A stretch of 64,000 nucleotides of DNA from assembly GCF_008042275.1 (NCBI RefSeq), contig NZ_RDBK01000001.1:379026-443025 (forward strand). The letters run 5' to 3'. The notes beneath the pieces were generated by a model. It searched no databases, was not told the origin of the DNA, and worked only from the letters and a program-made list of their open reading frames with translations. Source of the stretch: Streptomyces sp. OR43 (lineage in GTDB: Bacteria > Actinomycetota > Actinomycetes > Streptomycetales > Streptomycetaceae). The position numbers and the translations under genes were made by a program. Each line of letters opens with the position of its first letter. Position 1 is the first letter of the stretch. This document shows, in pieces, positions 1 to 9,139 of this stretch.

Positions 1-823
1 GCTCGGCGCTCGCGCAGCCGGCCTCCTTCAGCGCGGCGTCCAGCATCCCGTCGGCCACCTCGGGGCCGACCAGGTAGGGCGCCACGGCCAGCTGCAGCGA
101 GCCGGAGCCCTTCAGCTGCTCGGCGATCGCGGCGACCGAGCCCTCGACATCGAGTGCTGCGGCCATCACCGGTACCGCGAGCCGCGCGGCCAGCAGCATG
201 CCGGTGATCCCCGCCGCCTGCACGGCCTCCTCGCCGCCCACCGTGGCCAGCACGATGCCGTCGGCGGCCGTGGCCACGGTGAACAGCCGTGCGCGGTCCG
301 CGCGGGCCAGGCCGGCCTCGGAGAGGCGTACGTGCAGCGCCTCGGCGAGCAGCGGGTGCGGGCCGAGCACATCGGTCAGCTCGGCCGGAGCCTGACTGTC
401 CTCGATCGCGCGGCGTATCCGCTGGACCAGCGTGTTGTCGGGTCCCGCGAGCAGCGGCACCACGACGGCGGCCGGGCCCTCGGGCTCGGCGACGTCACGG
501 CCGACGGCCTTCGCCTGCTCGAAGCGCGCGATGCGCTCGGCGGCGGCGTGCGCGAGAACGGAGGCAAGGGTGGGGTACTCGGCGTCGTCGCCGTCGAGGT
601 AGCCGATCAGGGCGTTCAGACCGGGCAGCTCGGAACGGGCGATGCTGATGACCTCTTCGGCCAGGCTGCGGCTGGCCGGGGACGGGGTACCGGGAACGGC
701 GAGAACGAGCGCGGAAGCGCCCTCAGGTGCGACCACGGGCTCCGGGCGGCGGTGCCGTCCGGACTGGCGAGGTCGCGGCATTCGTACAGGCAGGCCGGAA
801 GCGGGCCCAGTGGGGGTGCTCAT
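1..823 (-). CDS. CbiX/SirB-like chelatase-fold protein, partial, metal-site residues lost
   Basis: This gene reads leftwards and runs off the left edge; 274 codons are visible from the ATG at 823. After a basic, proline-rich leader of about 35 residues the protein follows the sirohydrochlorin-chelatase pattern: an opening beta strand (VLAVPGTPS, about residues 40-48), a YPTLASVLAH stretch (83-92), a VVPLLAGPDN strand (121-130) and LGPHPLLAEAL (153-163). In working CbiX/SirB enzymes the first strand ends in HGSR and the third in a GYHV-type segment, whose histidines bind the metal. Here those positions read PGTP and GPDN, so both histidines seem absent. I infer a chelatase-fold protein that is probably not a metal inserter. 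No cobalamin or sirohaem genes lie next to it. Confidence 0.7.
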   Translation of the reverse strand, partial: MSTPTGPASGLPVRMPRPRQSGRHRRPEPVVAPEGASALVLAVPGTPSPASRSLAEEVISIARSELPGLNALIGYLDGDDAEYPTLASVLAHAAAERIARFEQAKAVGRDVAEPEGPAAVVVPLLAGPDNTLVQRIRRAIEDSQAPAELTDVLGPHPLLAEALHVRLSEAGLARADRARLFTVATAADGIVLATVGGEEAVQAAGITGMLLAARLAVPVMAAALDVEGSVAAIAEQLKGSGSLQLAVAPYLVGPEVADGMLDAALKEAGCASAE

Positions 824-903
824 GGCGCCGCATGCTACTGGTTTTGGGTACCCCGCTGCTCGGGGAGGGGCCGGTCGAGCGTTGTCTGTCCGCATTTATC
901 CGA

Positions 904-1968
904 TCAGTGGCTTACCGGTCGACTGCCCTGCTCTGTCGCCCCCCGGGAGGTGCCGGATTCCTGCGGGGACACCGTGACCCGGAGCAGGGTGGGATGGAGC
1001 GGCAGCCGGAGCCCGTCGGTGGCGAGCGCCTGTGCGATGCGCAGCGCACCGAGCAGCGGATCACCCGAACCGGGGACCGCCCGTGCCCGCGGCAGCTGTC
1101 GCGCCAGCTCCTCGCGCAGCGGTACGAGCAGCGGCTCGCCCATCCGGAACAGGCCACCGGTCAGCGCCACTTCGCACTCCGCGTCCGGTGTGCCCGCCTT
1201 CGGGCACACCGCGGTGGCGGCCTCGGCGATGTGGCCTGCGGCGTCGCGGAGGATGCCTTCGGCGACGGGATCGTGGGCCGCGGCGCACGCGGCCACCTCG
1301 GGAGCGAACGAGGCCAGGACCGCGGGCCGGTCGGTACGCGGATAGAGCAGGCCCGGCAGTTCCGGCGCCGGTCCGAACACCGCCTCCAGCCTGGCCAGCA
1401 GTGCCGGGGAGCCCCCGCGCCGCCCGTCGTGGGCGCGCATGGCCGCGTCGAGTCCGGCCCGCCCGATCCAGGCGCCGCCCCCGCTGTCGCCCAGCAGATG
1501 CCCCCAGCCGTCGGCCCTTCGCCACTGCGTGAGATCCGTTCCCAGCGCGATCAGGCCGGTCCCGGCCGCCACGACCGCGCCGGGCCGTTGCCCGACCGCT
1601 CCGGCGTACGCGGTCACCGCGTCGGCGGCCAGGGCCAGCTGCCGCAGGCCGAACGCGTCCGCCAGGGCCGTGGGCAGTTCGGCGCGCAGCTGGCCGCCCA
1701 GGGTGGCCATGCCGGCCGCCCCGATCGCCGCGGTGGCGATCCGGTCGCCTCCGCCGTGCCGGGCGAGCAGGTGCCGGACGGTGGGCAGCAGCTGATCGAG
1801 GAGGTGGGCGGCGTCGATGCCGGCGGGGCCGGTCCGCACCGGTTCGGCGCACACCGACGTGGCCAGGGGCTCTTCCCCGGCCACGGTGCCCAGCGCCACC
1901 CTCAGCCCGGAACCGCCCGAGTCGACGCCGAGGACGTACTCCCCGGCCGCATGCCCGTGTGACTCCAT
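904..1968 (-). CDS. BadF/BadG-family sugar kinase (N-acetylglucosamine kinase-like)
   Basis: A 354-residue ASKHA-fold kinase. The N-terminal phosphate-binding loop VDSGGSGLR (about 15-23), the second phosphate motif AAGTG (134-138) and the GWGHLLGDSGGGAWIG adenosine-region motif (154-169) are those of the BadF/BadG/BcrA/BcrD family. Single-subunit actinobacterial members are usually annotated as N-acetylglucosamine kinases; substrate specificity cannot be read from sequence. The start at 1968 is preceded by GGGAG at a suitable distance; the longer upstream reading lacks conserved sequence. It lies divergent from ung and 80 bp upstream of the CbiX-like gene on the same strand. It probably phosphorylates a cytoplasmic amino sugar. 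Confidence 0.8.
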   Translation of the reverse strand: MESHGHAAGEYVLGVDSGGSGLRVALGTVAGEEPLATSVCAEPVRTGPAGIDAAHLLDQLLPTVRHLLARHGGGDRIATAAIGAAGMATLGGQLRAELPTALADAFGLRQLALAADAVTAYAGAVGQRPGAVVAAGTGLIALGTDLTQWRRADGWGHLLGDSGGGAWIGRAGLDAAMRAHDGRRGGSPALLARLEAVFGPAPELPGLLYPRTDRPAVLASFAPEVAACAAAHDPVAEGILRDAAGHIAEAATAVCPKAGTPDAECEVALTGGLFRMGEPLLVPLREELARQLPRARAVPGSGDPLLGALRIAQALATDGLRLPLHPTLLRVTVSPQESGTSRGATEQGSRPVSH

Positions 1969-2125
1969 GGCGCGGCTCCCGTCAGCAGAGGAATGACGGC
2001 GGCAGCCTATCTCCAGGTCCTCCGCGACGAGCCGGGGGCGTCGCGGCGGACCGCCCCCGTGCCGCACGGTCACCGCAGGTGGGGGAGGGGCGGGAGACCG
2101 GTCGTTACGCCGGTAGGGTGAGCCT

Positions 2126-2803
2126 GTGACAGCGCGACCGTTGAACGAAGTTGTGGAGCCCGGCTGGGCCCGGGCGTTGGCCCCCGTGGCGGGACGCATC
2201 GCCGAGATGGGCGACTTCCTGCGGGCGGAGGTCGCGGCGGGCCGTACGTATCTGCCGTCGGGAGCGAACGTGCTGCGCGCGTTCCAGCAGCCCTTCGACG
2301 AGGTACGAGTGCTGATCGTCGGTCAGGACCCCTACCCCACACCCGGGATGGCCATCGGCCTGAGCTTCGCGGTGGCACCCGAGGTCCGTCAGCTTCCGGG
2401 CAGCCTGGAGAACATCTACCGCGAACTGCACACGGACCTGGGGCTGCCCCGCCCGTCAAACGGCGATCTGACCCCGTGGACGCGGCAGGGCGTGCTGCTG
2501 CTGAACAGGGCGCTGACGACCGCCCCCCGTAAGCCGGCCGCCCACCGGGGCAAGGGCTGGGAAGAGGTCACGGAGCAGGCTATCCGGGCGCTCGTCGCGC
2601 GGGGCACCCCGCTGGTGTCCATCCTGTGGGGCCGCGACGCCCGCAATCTCCGGCCGTCGCTGGGGGACTTCCCGGCGATCGAGTCCGCCCATCCGTCCCC
2701 CATGTCGGCCGACCGCGGCTTCTTCGGGTCGCGACCCTTCAGCAAGGCCAACGAGCTCCTGGAACGCCAGGGAGCGCAGCCGGTGGACTGGCGCCTCCCG
2801 TAG
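2126..2803 (+). CDS. ung: Uracil-DNA glycosylase (family 1)
   Basis: A 225-residue family 1 uracil-DNA glycosylase, which removes uracil from DNA at the start of base-excision repair. The water-activating loop GQDPYP is at residues 66-71 (catalytic Asp68), the uracil-binding LLLNRALTT segment at 124-132, and the DNA-intercalation loop HPSPMS at 189-194 with His189. The length is normal. Translation starts at GTG 2126. A TAGGGT hexamer at 2114-2119, only six bases before the start, would suit a -10 box of a nearly leaderless message, although no clear -35 is seen. The Pro after GQDPY, where E. coli has His, is common in actinobacterial enzymes. Confidence 0.95.
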   Translation: MTARPLNEVVEPGWARALAPVAGRIAEMGDFLRAEVAAGRTYLPSGANVLRAFQQPFDEVRVLIVGQDPYPTPGMAIGLSFAVAPEVRQLPGSLENIYRELHTDLGLPRPSNGDLTPWTRQGVLLLNRALTTAPRKPAAHRGKGWEEVTEQAIRALVARGTPLVSILWGRDARNLRPSLGDFPAIESAHPSPMSADRGFFGSRPFSKANELLERQGAQPVDWRLP

Positions 2804-2806
2804 CCG

Positions 2807-2833
2807 AGGGCCGGGCTTCCGCCGCCCGGCCCT
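2807..2833. terminator. Hairpin terminator after ung
   Basis: A perfect 10-bp stem (AGGGCCGGGC at 2807-2816 with its complement at 2824-2833) and a 7-base loop, immediately after the ung stop codon and before the convergent BNR gene. There is no T-run, which is usual for Streptomyces terminators. Confidence 0.65.
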
Positions 2834-2914
2834 GGCCACGCGCCGCCGCTCCCCGGGTCCGGTCCCCCGGATCCAAGCCCGCCGGCGGCGGCGCGCGATG
2901 CTCGCCGGTCCCGG

Positions 2915-4003
2915 TCAGCCGCCGATCGTGGCCGCCCTGACGCACAGGACGTCCGGCAGGTGCGAGGCGAGCTGCTGCCAGCTGTCCCCGTCGTCCGCGC
3001 TCGCGTAGACCTCTCCGTTGCGGTTGCCGAAGTACACACCGGCCGGATCGGCGTCGTCCGTACAGAGCGCGTCGCGCAGCACCGTGCCGTAGTGGGCGCC
3101 GTCGGGGAGCCCCGAGGACAGCGGCTCCCAGCTGTCGCCCGCGTCGGTGGTCCGGAAGACGCGGCAGCGGTGGCCGGCCGGCACGCGGTCGGCGTCGGCG
3201 TTGATCGGGAAGAGGTACGCCGTGTCGGCGCGGTGCGGGTGCGCCGCCACCGCGAAGCCGAAGTCGGAGGGCAGGCCCGCGCCGATGTCCGTCCAGCTGC
3301 CCCCGGCGTCGTCGCTGCGGAACACCCCCCAGTGGTTCTGGAGATACAGCCGGTCGGGATCGACGGCGTCCCGGCTGACCTTGTGGACGCACTGGCCGAA
3401 CTCCGGATCGGGATCGGGCAGGAAGACCGCCGACACCCCCCTGTTCGCCGGGGTCCAGCTCTCGCCGCCGTCCGCCGTCCTGAACACCCCGGCAGTGGAG
3501 ACGGCGACCGTGACCGATCGCGGGTCCCGCTCGTCCGTCAGCACCGTGTGCAGTCCCTCGCCGCCTCCGCCCGGCACCCACTTCGAGCGCGTCGGATGCT
3601 CCCAGAGCGGGCGCACCAGCTCGAACGACTCGCCCCTGTCCCGCGAGCGGAACAGCGCGGCCGGCTCGGTGCCCGCGTACACGACATCGGGCGCCTCGGG
3701 GCCCGCCGGGTGCAGCTGCCAGACCCGTTCCAGCGAGGTCCCGGTGAACTCCGGGAACTTCACCGCCGGTTGCGCCGGCTCGACCCAGCTCGCGCCCAGG
3801 TCGTCGGAGTGGAAGACGGACGGACCCCAGTGTGCGCTGTCGCCGCCCACGAGCAGGCGCGGAACGTCACCGCGCTTGTCGATGGCGATGGAGTAGATCG
3901 CCTGAGCGTTGAAATGCGGATCGCCGAACTCCCATCTCCCGCCGCTCCTGCGGCCGATGAAGAGCCCCTTGCGGGTGCCTACGGTGAGCAGAACATCGGT
4001 CAT
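2915..4003 (-). CDS. BNR-repeat (sialidase-like beta-propeller) protein
   Basis: A 362-residue protein made of repeated beta-propeller blades of the BNR/Asp-box type. Asp-box-like motifs recur, for example SDDLGASW, SRDRGESF, TADGGESW, SDDAGGSW, TTDAGDSW and SADDGDSW. Such proteins belong to the broad sialidase / HCF136-like propeller superfamily and are often annotated only as exo-alpha-sialidase or glycosyl hydrolase. The sialidase catalytic arginine triad is not evident and there is no signal peptide, so I do not call a sialidase. The start at 4003 has GGGAGG eight bases upstream. Its role is unknown. Confidence 0.7.
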   Translation of the reverse strand: MTDVLLTVGTRKGLFIGRRSGGRWEFGDPHFNAQAIYSIAIDKRGDVPRLLVGGDSAHWGPSVFHSDDLGASWVEPAQPAVKFPEFTGTSLERVWQLHPAGPEAPDVVYAGTEPAALFRSRDRGESFELVRPLWEHPTRSKWVPGGGGEGLHTVLTDERDPRSVTVAVSTAGVFRTADGGESWTPANRGVSAVFLPDPDPEFGQCVHKVSRDAVDPDRLYLQNHWGVFRSDDAGGSWTDIGAGLPSDFGFAVAAHPHRADTAYLFPINADADRVPAGHRCRVFRTTDAGDSWEPLSSGLPDGAHYGTVLRDALCTDDADPAGVYFGNRNGEVYASADDGDSWQQLASHLPDVLCVRAATIGG

Positions 4004-4147
4004 GACCGAACCTCCCGAAACGCCGTTGTGCCGGATACGCGCCAGTCTGCACCCAGCCACTGACAGTGGCGCGCAGGACAGCTCCGGACAACGCAGCACG
4101 CACGGCCGGCGACGGGTTCCGAAGGCCCGGCCCTTCAGCGCTTTGGA

Positions 4148-4177
4148 CCCTCAGCACCCCGGCCCTCAGCACCCCGG
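4148..4177. repeat. 15-bp direct repeat, two exact copies
   Basis: CCCTCAGCACCCCGG occurs at 4148-4162 and again at 4163-4177. The second copy lies in the last codons and stop of the acetyltransferase gene; the first copy is outside it. Confidence 0.8.
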
Positions 4178-4693
4178 GCCGGGCACCCTGGGGCGGGTGA
4201 GGAGGCGGGTCGTGCTTCCGTCGTCCTCGGTGAGGTCACGGACGTGACGGAAGCCGATCCGGTTCAGCAGGGCGAGCGACGCCTCGTTGGCGGCGTCCAC
4301 CGTCGCGTGCACCTCGGTCAGGCCGAGGGTGCCGAAGCCATGGGCGACCAGCGTCTCGGCGATCTCGGTTCCCAGCCCCTGCCCCCACGCCGTGGGGGTC
4401 ACGGCGTAGACGATCTCGTGGCCGTCCACGCCGGCGGTGGGGGACGGCTTGATCTCCGCGTGCCCGACCGCCCGCCCGTCGTGCCGCACCACCCAGACGC
4501 CGAACAGGTCCTGTGCGTACACCTTCGTGAAGAGCCGCCCGAAGAGCGCCCGGTCCTCGGCCTCCTCGTCCACGCCGTCGCCCATCCAGCGCCCCACCCG
4601 GGCGTCCTGGAAGAGCGCGACGAAGTCTTCCTCGTCGGAGGGCGCGTACGGCTCCAGCAGCAGCCGCCGCGTGCGCAGGACAGGGGTCTTCAT
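4166..4693 (-). CDS. GNAT-family N-acetyltransferase (RimJ/RimL type)
   Basis: A 175-residue acetyltransferase of the RimJ/RimL subgroup. It opens with the typical TPVLRTRRLLLEPY strand; the acetyl-CoA pyrophosphate loop is in the PTAWGQGLGTEIAETL segment, and the C-terminal half has the standard EASLALLNRIGFRHVRDL motif. Substrate unknown: these enzymes acetylate N-termini, aminoglycosides or small amines. The ATG at 4693 matches the family start, but no strong ribosome-binding site precedes it. It lies tail-to-head 46 bp downstream of the LacI gene on the same strand, so it could be co-transcribed with it. Confidence 0.85.
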   Translation of the reverse strand: MKTPVLRTRRLLLEPYAPSDEEDFVALFQDARVGRWMGDGVDEEAEDRALFGRLFTKVYAQDLFGVWVVRHDGRAVGHAEIKPSPTAGVDGHEIVYAVTPTAWGQGLGTEIAETLVAHGFGTLGLTEVHATVDAANEASLALLNRIGFRHVRDLTEDDGSTTRLLTRPRVPGPGC

Positions 4694-4739
4694 GCCGCGC
4701 GACGGTACCGGCGGCCGAACGGGCCCGCAACCGAGTGGA

Positions 4740-5798
4740 TCAACGTCCGGGGGCCGCCGTGCTGCTGCGTACGACCAGGTTGGTGGCCAGGTCGACACGG
4801 GTGGTCGCGGGCTGCCGGCCCCGGCCGAGGTCGAGAACCAGCCGGGCCGCGGTCTCCGCCATCTCTATGAGCGGCTGGCGCACCGTGGTCAGCGGCGGCC
4901 CGATCCAGCGGGTGAGCGGCAGGTCGTCGAAGCCGACGACGCTGAGGTCCTCGGGGATCCGCAGTCCGAGCTCGCGCGCGGCCTCGTACACACCGAGCGC
5001 CTGAAGGTCGTTCCCGGCAAAGATGGCGGTCGGCCGGTCCGCCATGCGCAGCAGTTCCATGCCCGTGGTGTATCCGGCCTCGTGCTGGAACTCGCCCTCG
5101 CGGACCAGGGCGGGGTCGATCGGCAGGCCCGCGGTCTCCAGGGCGGCACGGTAGCCGTCCACCCGGGCACGGCTGCACATCATGCGCGACGGACCGCTGA
5201 TCACCCCGATCCTGCGGTGCCCGAGCCCGGTGAGGTGGCGGGTGGCGGCGAGTCCGCCCTGCCAGTTCGTCGTCCCGACCGACGGGACGTCGTCGCCGGG
5301 GTCGCCGGCCGGGTCGACCACCGCGTACGGGATGTTCCGGCTGGTGAGCTGGGCGCGCTGAGCTGCGGTGAGGTCCGACAGGACCAGGATCACCCCGACC
5401 GGCCGGCGGGCCAGCACGCCGTCCACCCAGGTCTGCCCGGGGGTGAGGCGGCCCGCACTCTCCGACAGGACCAGACTCAGGCCCTCCTCGCGCGCGACGT
5501 TCTCCACGCCGCGCACGACCTCCATGGCCCACGCGCTGTCCAGCTCGTGGAAGACCAGATCGATCAACTGCGACTGCGTCGTGGAGCCGCGTCTGCGGCG
5601 GTAGCCGTGCAACAGCAACAGCTCCTCGACCTTGGTGCGTGTACCGGGGGCGACATCGGCCCGTCCGTTCAGCACCTTCGAAACTGTCGGAGCCGAGACT
5701 CCGGCCGCTCGGGCGATTTCCGCCAAGGTGGCGGCGCCGTCCGACGACTCGCCGGCAGGCGCATTCTCCTGATGTGACTGGACGTTTGCGGGGCTCAT
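4740..5798 (-). CDS. bxlR: LacI-family repressor of the xylobiose operon (BxlR type)
   Basis: A 352-residue LacI/GalR regulator. The helix-turn-helix is at about residues 24-46 ([20 protein letters not shown]), followed by the hinge and a periplasmic-binding-protein-like effector domain ending in the usual [12 protein letters not shown] segment. It is divergent from a xylobiose-type ABC operon, the arrangement described for bxlR in Streptomyces thermoviolaceus, where BxlR represses bxlEFGA and xylobiose releases it. The recognition helix APTVSKVL differs from that of the other two LacI proteins here (KTVSNVV, KTVSRVV), in line with a CGAA...TTCG operator rather than an AACGTT one. I chose ATG 5798; upstream codons run into the operator region. 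Confidence 0.8.
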   Translation of the reverse strand: MSPANVQSHQENAPAGESSDGAATLAEIARAAGVSAPTVSKVLNGRADVAPGTRTKVEELLLLHGYRRRRGSTTQSQLIDLVFHELDSAWAMEVVRGVENVAREEGLSLVLSESAGRLTPGQTWVDGVLARRPVGVILVLSDLTAAQRAQLTSRNIPYAVVDPAGDPGDDVPSVGTTNWQGGLAATRHLTGLGHRRIGVISGPSRMMCSRARVDGYRAALETAGLPIDPALVREGEFQHEAGYTTGMELLRMADRPTAIFAGNDLQALGVYEAARELGLRIPEDLSVVGFDDLPLTRWIGPPLTTVRQPLIEMAETAARLVLDLGRGRQPATTRVDLATNLVVRSSTAAPGR

Positions 5799-5949
5799 AC
5801 AGGGAATCGTAACTGCCCGCCGCCAGGACGGAGGGGTGGGCCCCCAAGGAAAATTCCCTCGACCGGCCCTCTTGACTGGCTCGAAACACGACCGTACGGT
5901 TCCGGCAACATTCGCAAGCAGGGCCGAAACATTCGACAGAGGTGCGGTC
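5799..5949. promoter_or_regulatory. Divergent bxlR / bxlE control region
   Basis: This 151-bp gap serves both divergent genes. It holds a CGAAACATTCG element at 5925-5935 (CGAA-N3-TTCG), a further CGAAAC half-site at 5882-5887 and AGAGG just before the bxlE start. A LacI-type repressor bound at 5925 would block bxlE transcription or initiation. Confidence 0.6.
5925..5935. promoter_or_regulatory. Candidate BxlR operator CGAA-N3-TTCG
   Basis: CGAAACATTCG, 15 bp before the bxlE start. The same architecture (CGAAACTTTCG) recurs before the xylanase gene at 11640-11650. CGAA/TTCG inverted repeats are what I recall being reported for BxlR binding; the match here is from memory, not from a search. 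Confidence 0.6.
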
Positions 5950-7260
5950 ATGGGGTCGGGAATTTTCACTCAGAGTACGCGTGTGGCGAGATGGACCGCT
6001 GCCGGTGCGGCCATGGTCATGGCCGGCGTGCTGGCGGGCTGCGGGTCGGACGGCGGCAGTGGCGGTGACGGCGGCACGCTCACCGCGTACGTCTACGGCG
6101 ACGACGCGGTCAAGGTGCAGGAAGCCGCGGTCAAGGAGTTCAACAAGACCTCGAAGGTCAAGGTCAAGCTGATCCCGGTCCCGGGCACGGAGTACGTCAA
6201 CAAGCTCCGCAGCGCCATGGGCTCGCCCAGCGCCCCGGACATCTTCTACAACTGGGGCAGCGGCTCCATCAAGCCCTACCGCGACGCCGGCCAGTTGGTG
6301 GACCTGACCTCGACCGTGAAGAACGACGCCACCCTCAAGGACGGCTTCCTCCCGTCCATCATCGAGGCGGGCAGCCTGGACGGAAAGATCTACGGGGTGC
6401 CCATGCGCGGCATGCAGCCCGTGATGCTCTTCTACAACAAGAAGCTCTTCGCCGAGAACAAGCTGGAGGCCCCCAAGACCTGGGAGGAGCTCCAGCACGC
6501 CATCACCACGTTCAAGGACAAGGGCATCACCCCCTTCGCGCTCGGCGGCCAGGAGAAGTGGCCCGAGCTGATGTGGCTGGAGTACCTGCTCGACCGGATC
6601 GGCGGCCCCGAGGTCTTCAACAAGATCCAGAGCGGGGACGCGTCCGCCTGGGCCGACCCCGCGGTCCTCAAGTCGGCCCAGACCGTGAAGGAACTGGTCG
6701 ACGGCGGAGCCTTCGGCAAGAACTTCAACTCCGTCGACTACGGCAGCGGCGCAGCCCCCACCCTGCTCAGCAAGGGCAAGGCGGCCATGCACCTGATGGG
6801 TTCGTGGGAGTACTCGACCCAGCTCGGCAAGGCACCGGAGTTCGCCAAGAACGACCTCGCATGGGCCAACTTCCCGACTGTGGCCGGCGGTGTCGGTGAC
6901 CCGGCCAACGTGGTCGGCAACCCCACCAACTACTGGTCGATCAACTCCCGCACCAAGCACAAGGAGGAGGCCATAGCCTTCCTCAAGACCATGGCCTCCA
7001 AGTCCTACGCCCAGGCCCTGGTCGACAACGGTGACGTACCGACCACGTCCAACGCCTCCGCGATGCTGAGCGGATCGCCCAACCCGCAGTTCGCGAAGGA
7101 CCAGTACGACATGGTCCAGAAGGCGCCGAGCTTCACCCTCTCGTGGGACCAGGCGCTGGAGTCCGATGTCGCCACCCCGCTGCTCACCGAGATCAGCAAG
7201 CTGTTCGCCGGCAAGTCCACGCCCGAGCAGTTCGTCGCCGCGATGAAGGCCGTCAAGTAA
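5950..7260 (+). CDS. bxlE: Xylobiose-binding lipoprotein of CUT1 ABC transporter (BxlE type)
   Basis: A 436-residue extracellular solute-binding protein. A signal peptide with lipobox LAGC puts the lipidated cysteine at residue 31, followed by a Gly/Ser/Asp linker and an SBP_bac_1-type two-lobe domain (about 43-436). It would capture xylobiose or related oligosaccharides at the membrane and deliver them to the two permeases encoded directly downstream. The assignment rests on the divergent LacI gene, the permeases, the GH3 beta-xylosidase and the nearby xylanase. The ATG at 5950 has AGAGG at good spacing and gives a proper lipoprotein signal. Confidence 0.85.
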   Translation: MGSGIFTQSTRVARWTAAGAAMVMAGVLAGCGSDGGSGGDGGTLTAYVYGDDAVKVQEAAVKEFNKTSKVKVKLIPVPGTEYVNKLRSAMGSPSAPDIFYNWGSGSIKPYRDAGQLVDLTSTVKNDATLKDGFLPSIIEAGSLDGKIYGVPMRGMQPVMLFYNKKLFAENKLEAPKTWEELQHAITTFKDKGITPFALGGQEKWPELMWLEYLLDRIGGPEVFNKIQSGDASAWADPAVLKSAQTVKELVDGGAFGKNFNSVDYGSGAAPTLLSKGKAAMHLMGSWEYSTQLGKAPEFAKNDLAWANFPTVAGGVGDPANVVGNPTNYWSINSRTKHKEEAIAFLKTMASKSYAQALVDNGDVPTTSNASAMLSGSPNPQFAKDQYDMVQKAPSFTLSWDQALESDVATPLLTEISKLFAGKSTPEQFVAAMKAVK

Positions 7261-7262
7261 CA

Positions 7263-8192
7263 ATGTCCCACGTCTCTTCGTACAAAAAGGTGCGCGGAGG
7301 AAGGAAGGCGGCCGCCGGCAACGTCGGCCGCCCCTCGGTCGCCTGGGCCGTGCCCGGCATCGTCTTCTTCGCCCTCTTCGCGATCGTCCCGCTGGCGATC
7401 GCCGTCTATCTCTCCTTCTGCCGCTGGGACGGGCTGAACTCCCCGACCCCGATCGGCATGGGCAACTGGACCCGGCTCTTCAAGGATCCGGAGTTCCGGC
7501 AGGCCGCCTGGCTCAGCCTGCTGCTCACGTCGATCAGCTGGCTCTTCCAGACCCCCGTCGCCCTGCTCCTGGGTGTCTGGGCAGCGGGCAGACAGCGCAG
7601 CCGGGCCGTGCTTTCGGCGGTCTTCTTCATTCCGCTGCTGCTCTCCACCACCGCCATCGCGATGCTGTTCCACGCGCTGCTCGACCCCAACTTCGGCGTC
7701 ATCAGGACGATCGGCCCGTGGTTCGGCATCGACCCGAACATCATGGGCTCCTCGACCGGCGCCCTGCTCACCGTGGCGTTCGTCGGCGGCTGGCAGTTCA
7801 TGCCGTTCCACACTCTGATCTACCAGGGCGGCACCCGGCAGATCCCGCAGGTCCTGTACCAGGCGGCGGAGATCGACGGGGCGGGCATGCTCCGCCAGTT
7901 CTTCCACATCACCCTGCCGCAGCTGCGCCATACCATCACGACCTCCTCGGTCCTGATGATCGTCGGCTCGCTGACCTACTTCGACACCGTACTGATCATG
8001 ACCAGGGGCGGCCCGGGCACGGACACCACCGTGCTCCCGTACCTCATGTACCGGACCGGCTTCCAGACCTACGACCTCGGCTACGCCGCGGCGATCGCCA
8101 CGGCCCTGGTCGTGGTGGCCACCGCCCTGTCGCTGATCCTGGTCCGCTTCAGCGGCTTCGGGAACATGCGGTCCACCCGGGAAGGTATGTGA
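7263..8192 (+). CDS. bxlF: CUT1 sugar ABC transporter permease (BxlF type)
   Basis: A 309-residue inner-membrane permease of the MalF/UgpA type with six predicted membrane segments from about residue 25 onwards. The cytoplasmic EAA loop that contacts the ATPase is seen at about 199-208 (YQAAEIDGAG), followed by FFHITLPQL. The start lies three bases after the bxlE stop codon, so the genes are translationally coupled. The operon has no ATPase gene; Streptomyces CUT1 importers commonly share the ATPase MsiK encoded elsewhere, which I assume applies here. Confidence 0.88.
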   Translation: MSHVSSYKKVRGGRKAAAGNVGRPSVAWAVPGIVFFALFAIVPLAIAVYLSFCRWDGLNSPTPIGMGNWTRLFKDPEFRQAAWLSLLLTSISWLFQTPVALLLGVWAAGRQRSRAVLSAVFFIPLLLSTTAIAMLFHALLDPNFGVIRTIGPWFGIDPNIMGSSTGALLTVAFVGGWQFMPFHTLIYQGGTRQIPQVLYQAAEIDGAGMLRQFFHITLPQLRHTITTSSVLMIVGSLTYFDTVLIMTRGGPGTDTTVLPYLMYRTGFQTYDLGYAAAIATALVVVATALSLILVRFSGFGNMRSTREGM

Positions 8193-8196
8193 CGCG

Positions 8197-9090
8197 ATGT
8201 CAATCGACACCCGCCCCGTGGCAGGCCCCACGCAGCCCGTGACCCGGAGCCGGCCGGCTTCCGCCCGGCGCCGCAGGAAGTGGGGCAACCCCCTGGCCGG
8301 CCTGGGCTCACTGGTCTGGCTGCTCATCGTGGTCGTCCCGCTCTACACGCTGATCTCCTCGTCGCTCATGCACCAGGACGAGGCGCTCAACGGCGACCCG
8401 CTGGCCGTCCCGACCAACCCCACGCTCGAGAACTACCGCACCGTGCTGGACAGCGGCTTCTCCACGATGCTCACCAACACGGCGATCGTCGCCGTGGCCA
8501 CCGTCGCCATCGTCCTGCTGCTCGCGGTGCCGGTCGCCTATGTCGCGGTACGCACCCGCAGCCGGCTTTCCTCGCTCGCCTTCCGGACCTTCCTGCTCGG
8601 CGTCGCGATCCCCGCTCAGGCGGTGATCGTGCCGCTGTACCTGCTGATCAGCAAGCTGGGTCTGTACGACAGCCTGCCGGCGATCATCCTGCCGACCGCG
8701 GCGTTCGCGATGCCGGTGGCGGTGCTGATCCTCAGCGGCACCATGCGTGACGTCTCCGAGGAGATGTACGAGGCGATGGCCCTCGACGGCGCGACGCCCC
8801 TGCGGATGCTGTGGCAGCTGGCGATCCCGATGTCCAAGGGCGGCATCAGCACGGTGGCGATCTACACGGCGCTCCAGGCGTGGAACGGCTTCCTGTTCCC
8901 GCTGATCCTGACCCAGTCGGAGGAGAACCGTGTCCTGACGCTGGGCCTCTTCAACTTCATGTCCCAGTTCGGGATGAACATCCCCGCCGTGCTGGCCGCG
9001 ATCGTGCTCTCCGTCGTGCCGATCTTCGCCGTGTACCTCGTGGCGCGCAAGGCACTGGTCAACGGACTGATGGGGGTGGGCGGCAAGTAG
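8197..9090 (+). CDS. bxlG: CUT1 sugar ABC transporter permease (BxlG type)
   Basis: A 297-residue MalG-type permease partnering the preceding gene. A basic N-terminus (ASARRRRKWG, 21-30) leads into the first membrane helix at about 34-55. The EAA motif YEAMALDGAT is at 191-200. The ATG at 8197 lies four bases after the bxlF stop, with GGAAGG upstream overlapping the end of bxlF. The C-terminus ends on the standard ARKALVNGLMGVGGK tail. Confidence 0.88.
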   Translation: MSIDTRPVAGPTQPVTRSRPASARRRRKWGNPLAGLGSLVWLLIVVVPLYTLISSSLMHQDEALNGDPLAVPTNPTLENYRTVLDSGFSTMLTNTAIVAVATVAIVLLLAVPVAYVAVRTRSRLSSLAFRTFLLGVAIPAQAVIVPLYLLISKLGLYDSLPAIILPTAAFAMPVAVLILSGTMRDVSEEMYEAMALDGATPLRMLWQLAIPMSKGGISTVAIYTALQAWNGFLFPLILTQSEENRVLTLGLFNFMSQFGMNIPAVLAAIVLSVVPIFAVYLVARKALVNGLMGVGGK

Positions 9091-9139
9091 TACTTCACGC
9101 CGCCCGTACCACCGCACTCACGAGAGGAACCCTGCCCCC

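Noticed and set aside
1..903. Cobalamin riboswitch upstream of the CbiX-like gene
   Set aside because: The 80-bp gap is too short and shows no B12-box; the protein itself seems to lack chelatase residues.
2915..4003. Calling the BNR protein a sialidase
   Set aside because: Asp-boxes are present but no signal peptide or convincing arginine triad is visible; many such propellers are not sialidases.
5836..5949. Upstream start (5836) for the xylobiose-binding protein
   Set aside because: The extra 38 residues would cover the operator and disturb the lipoprotein signal; ATG 5950 has a ribosome site and correct lipobox distance.
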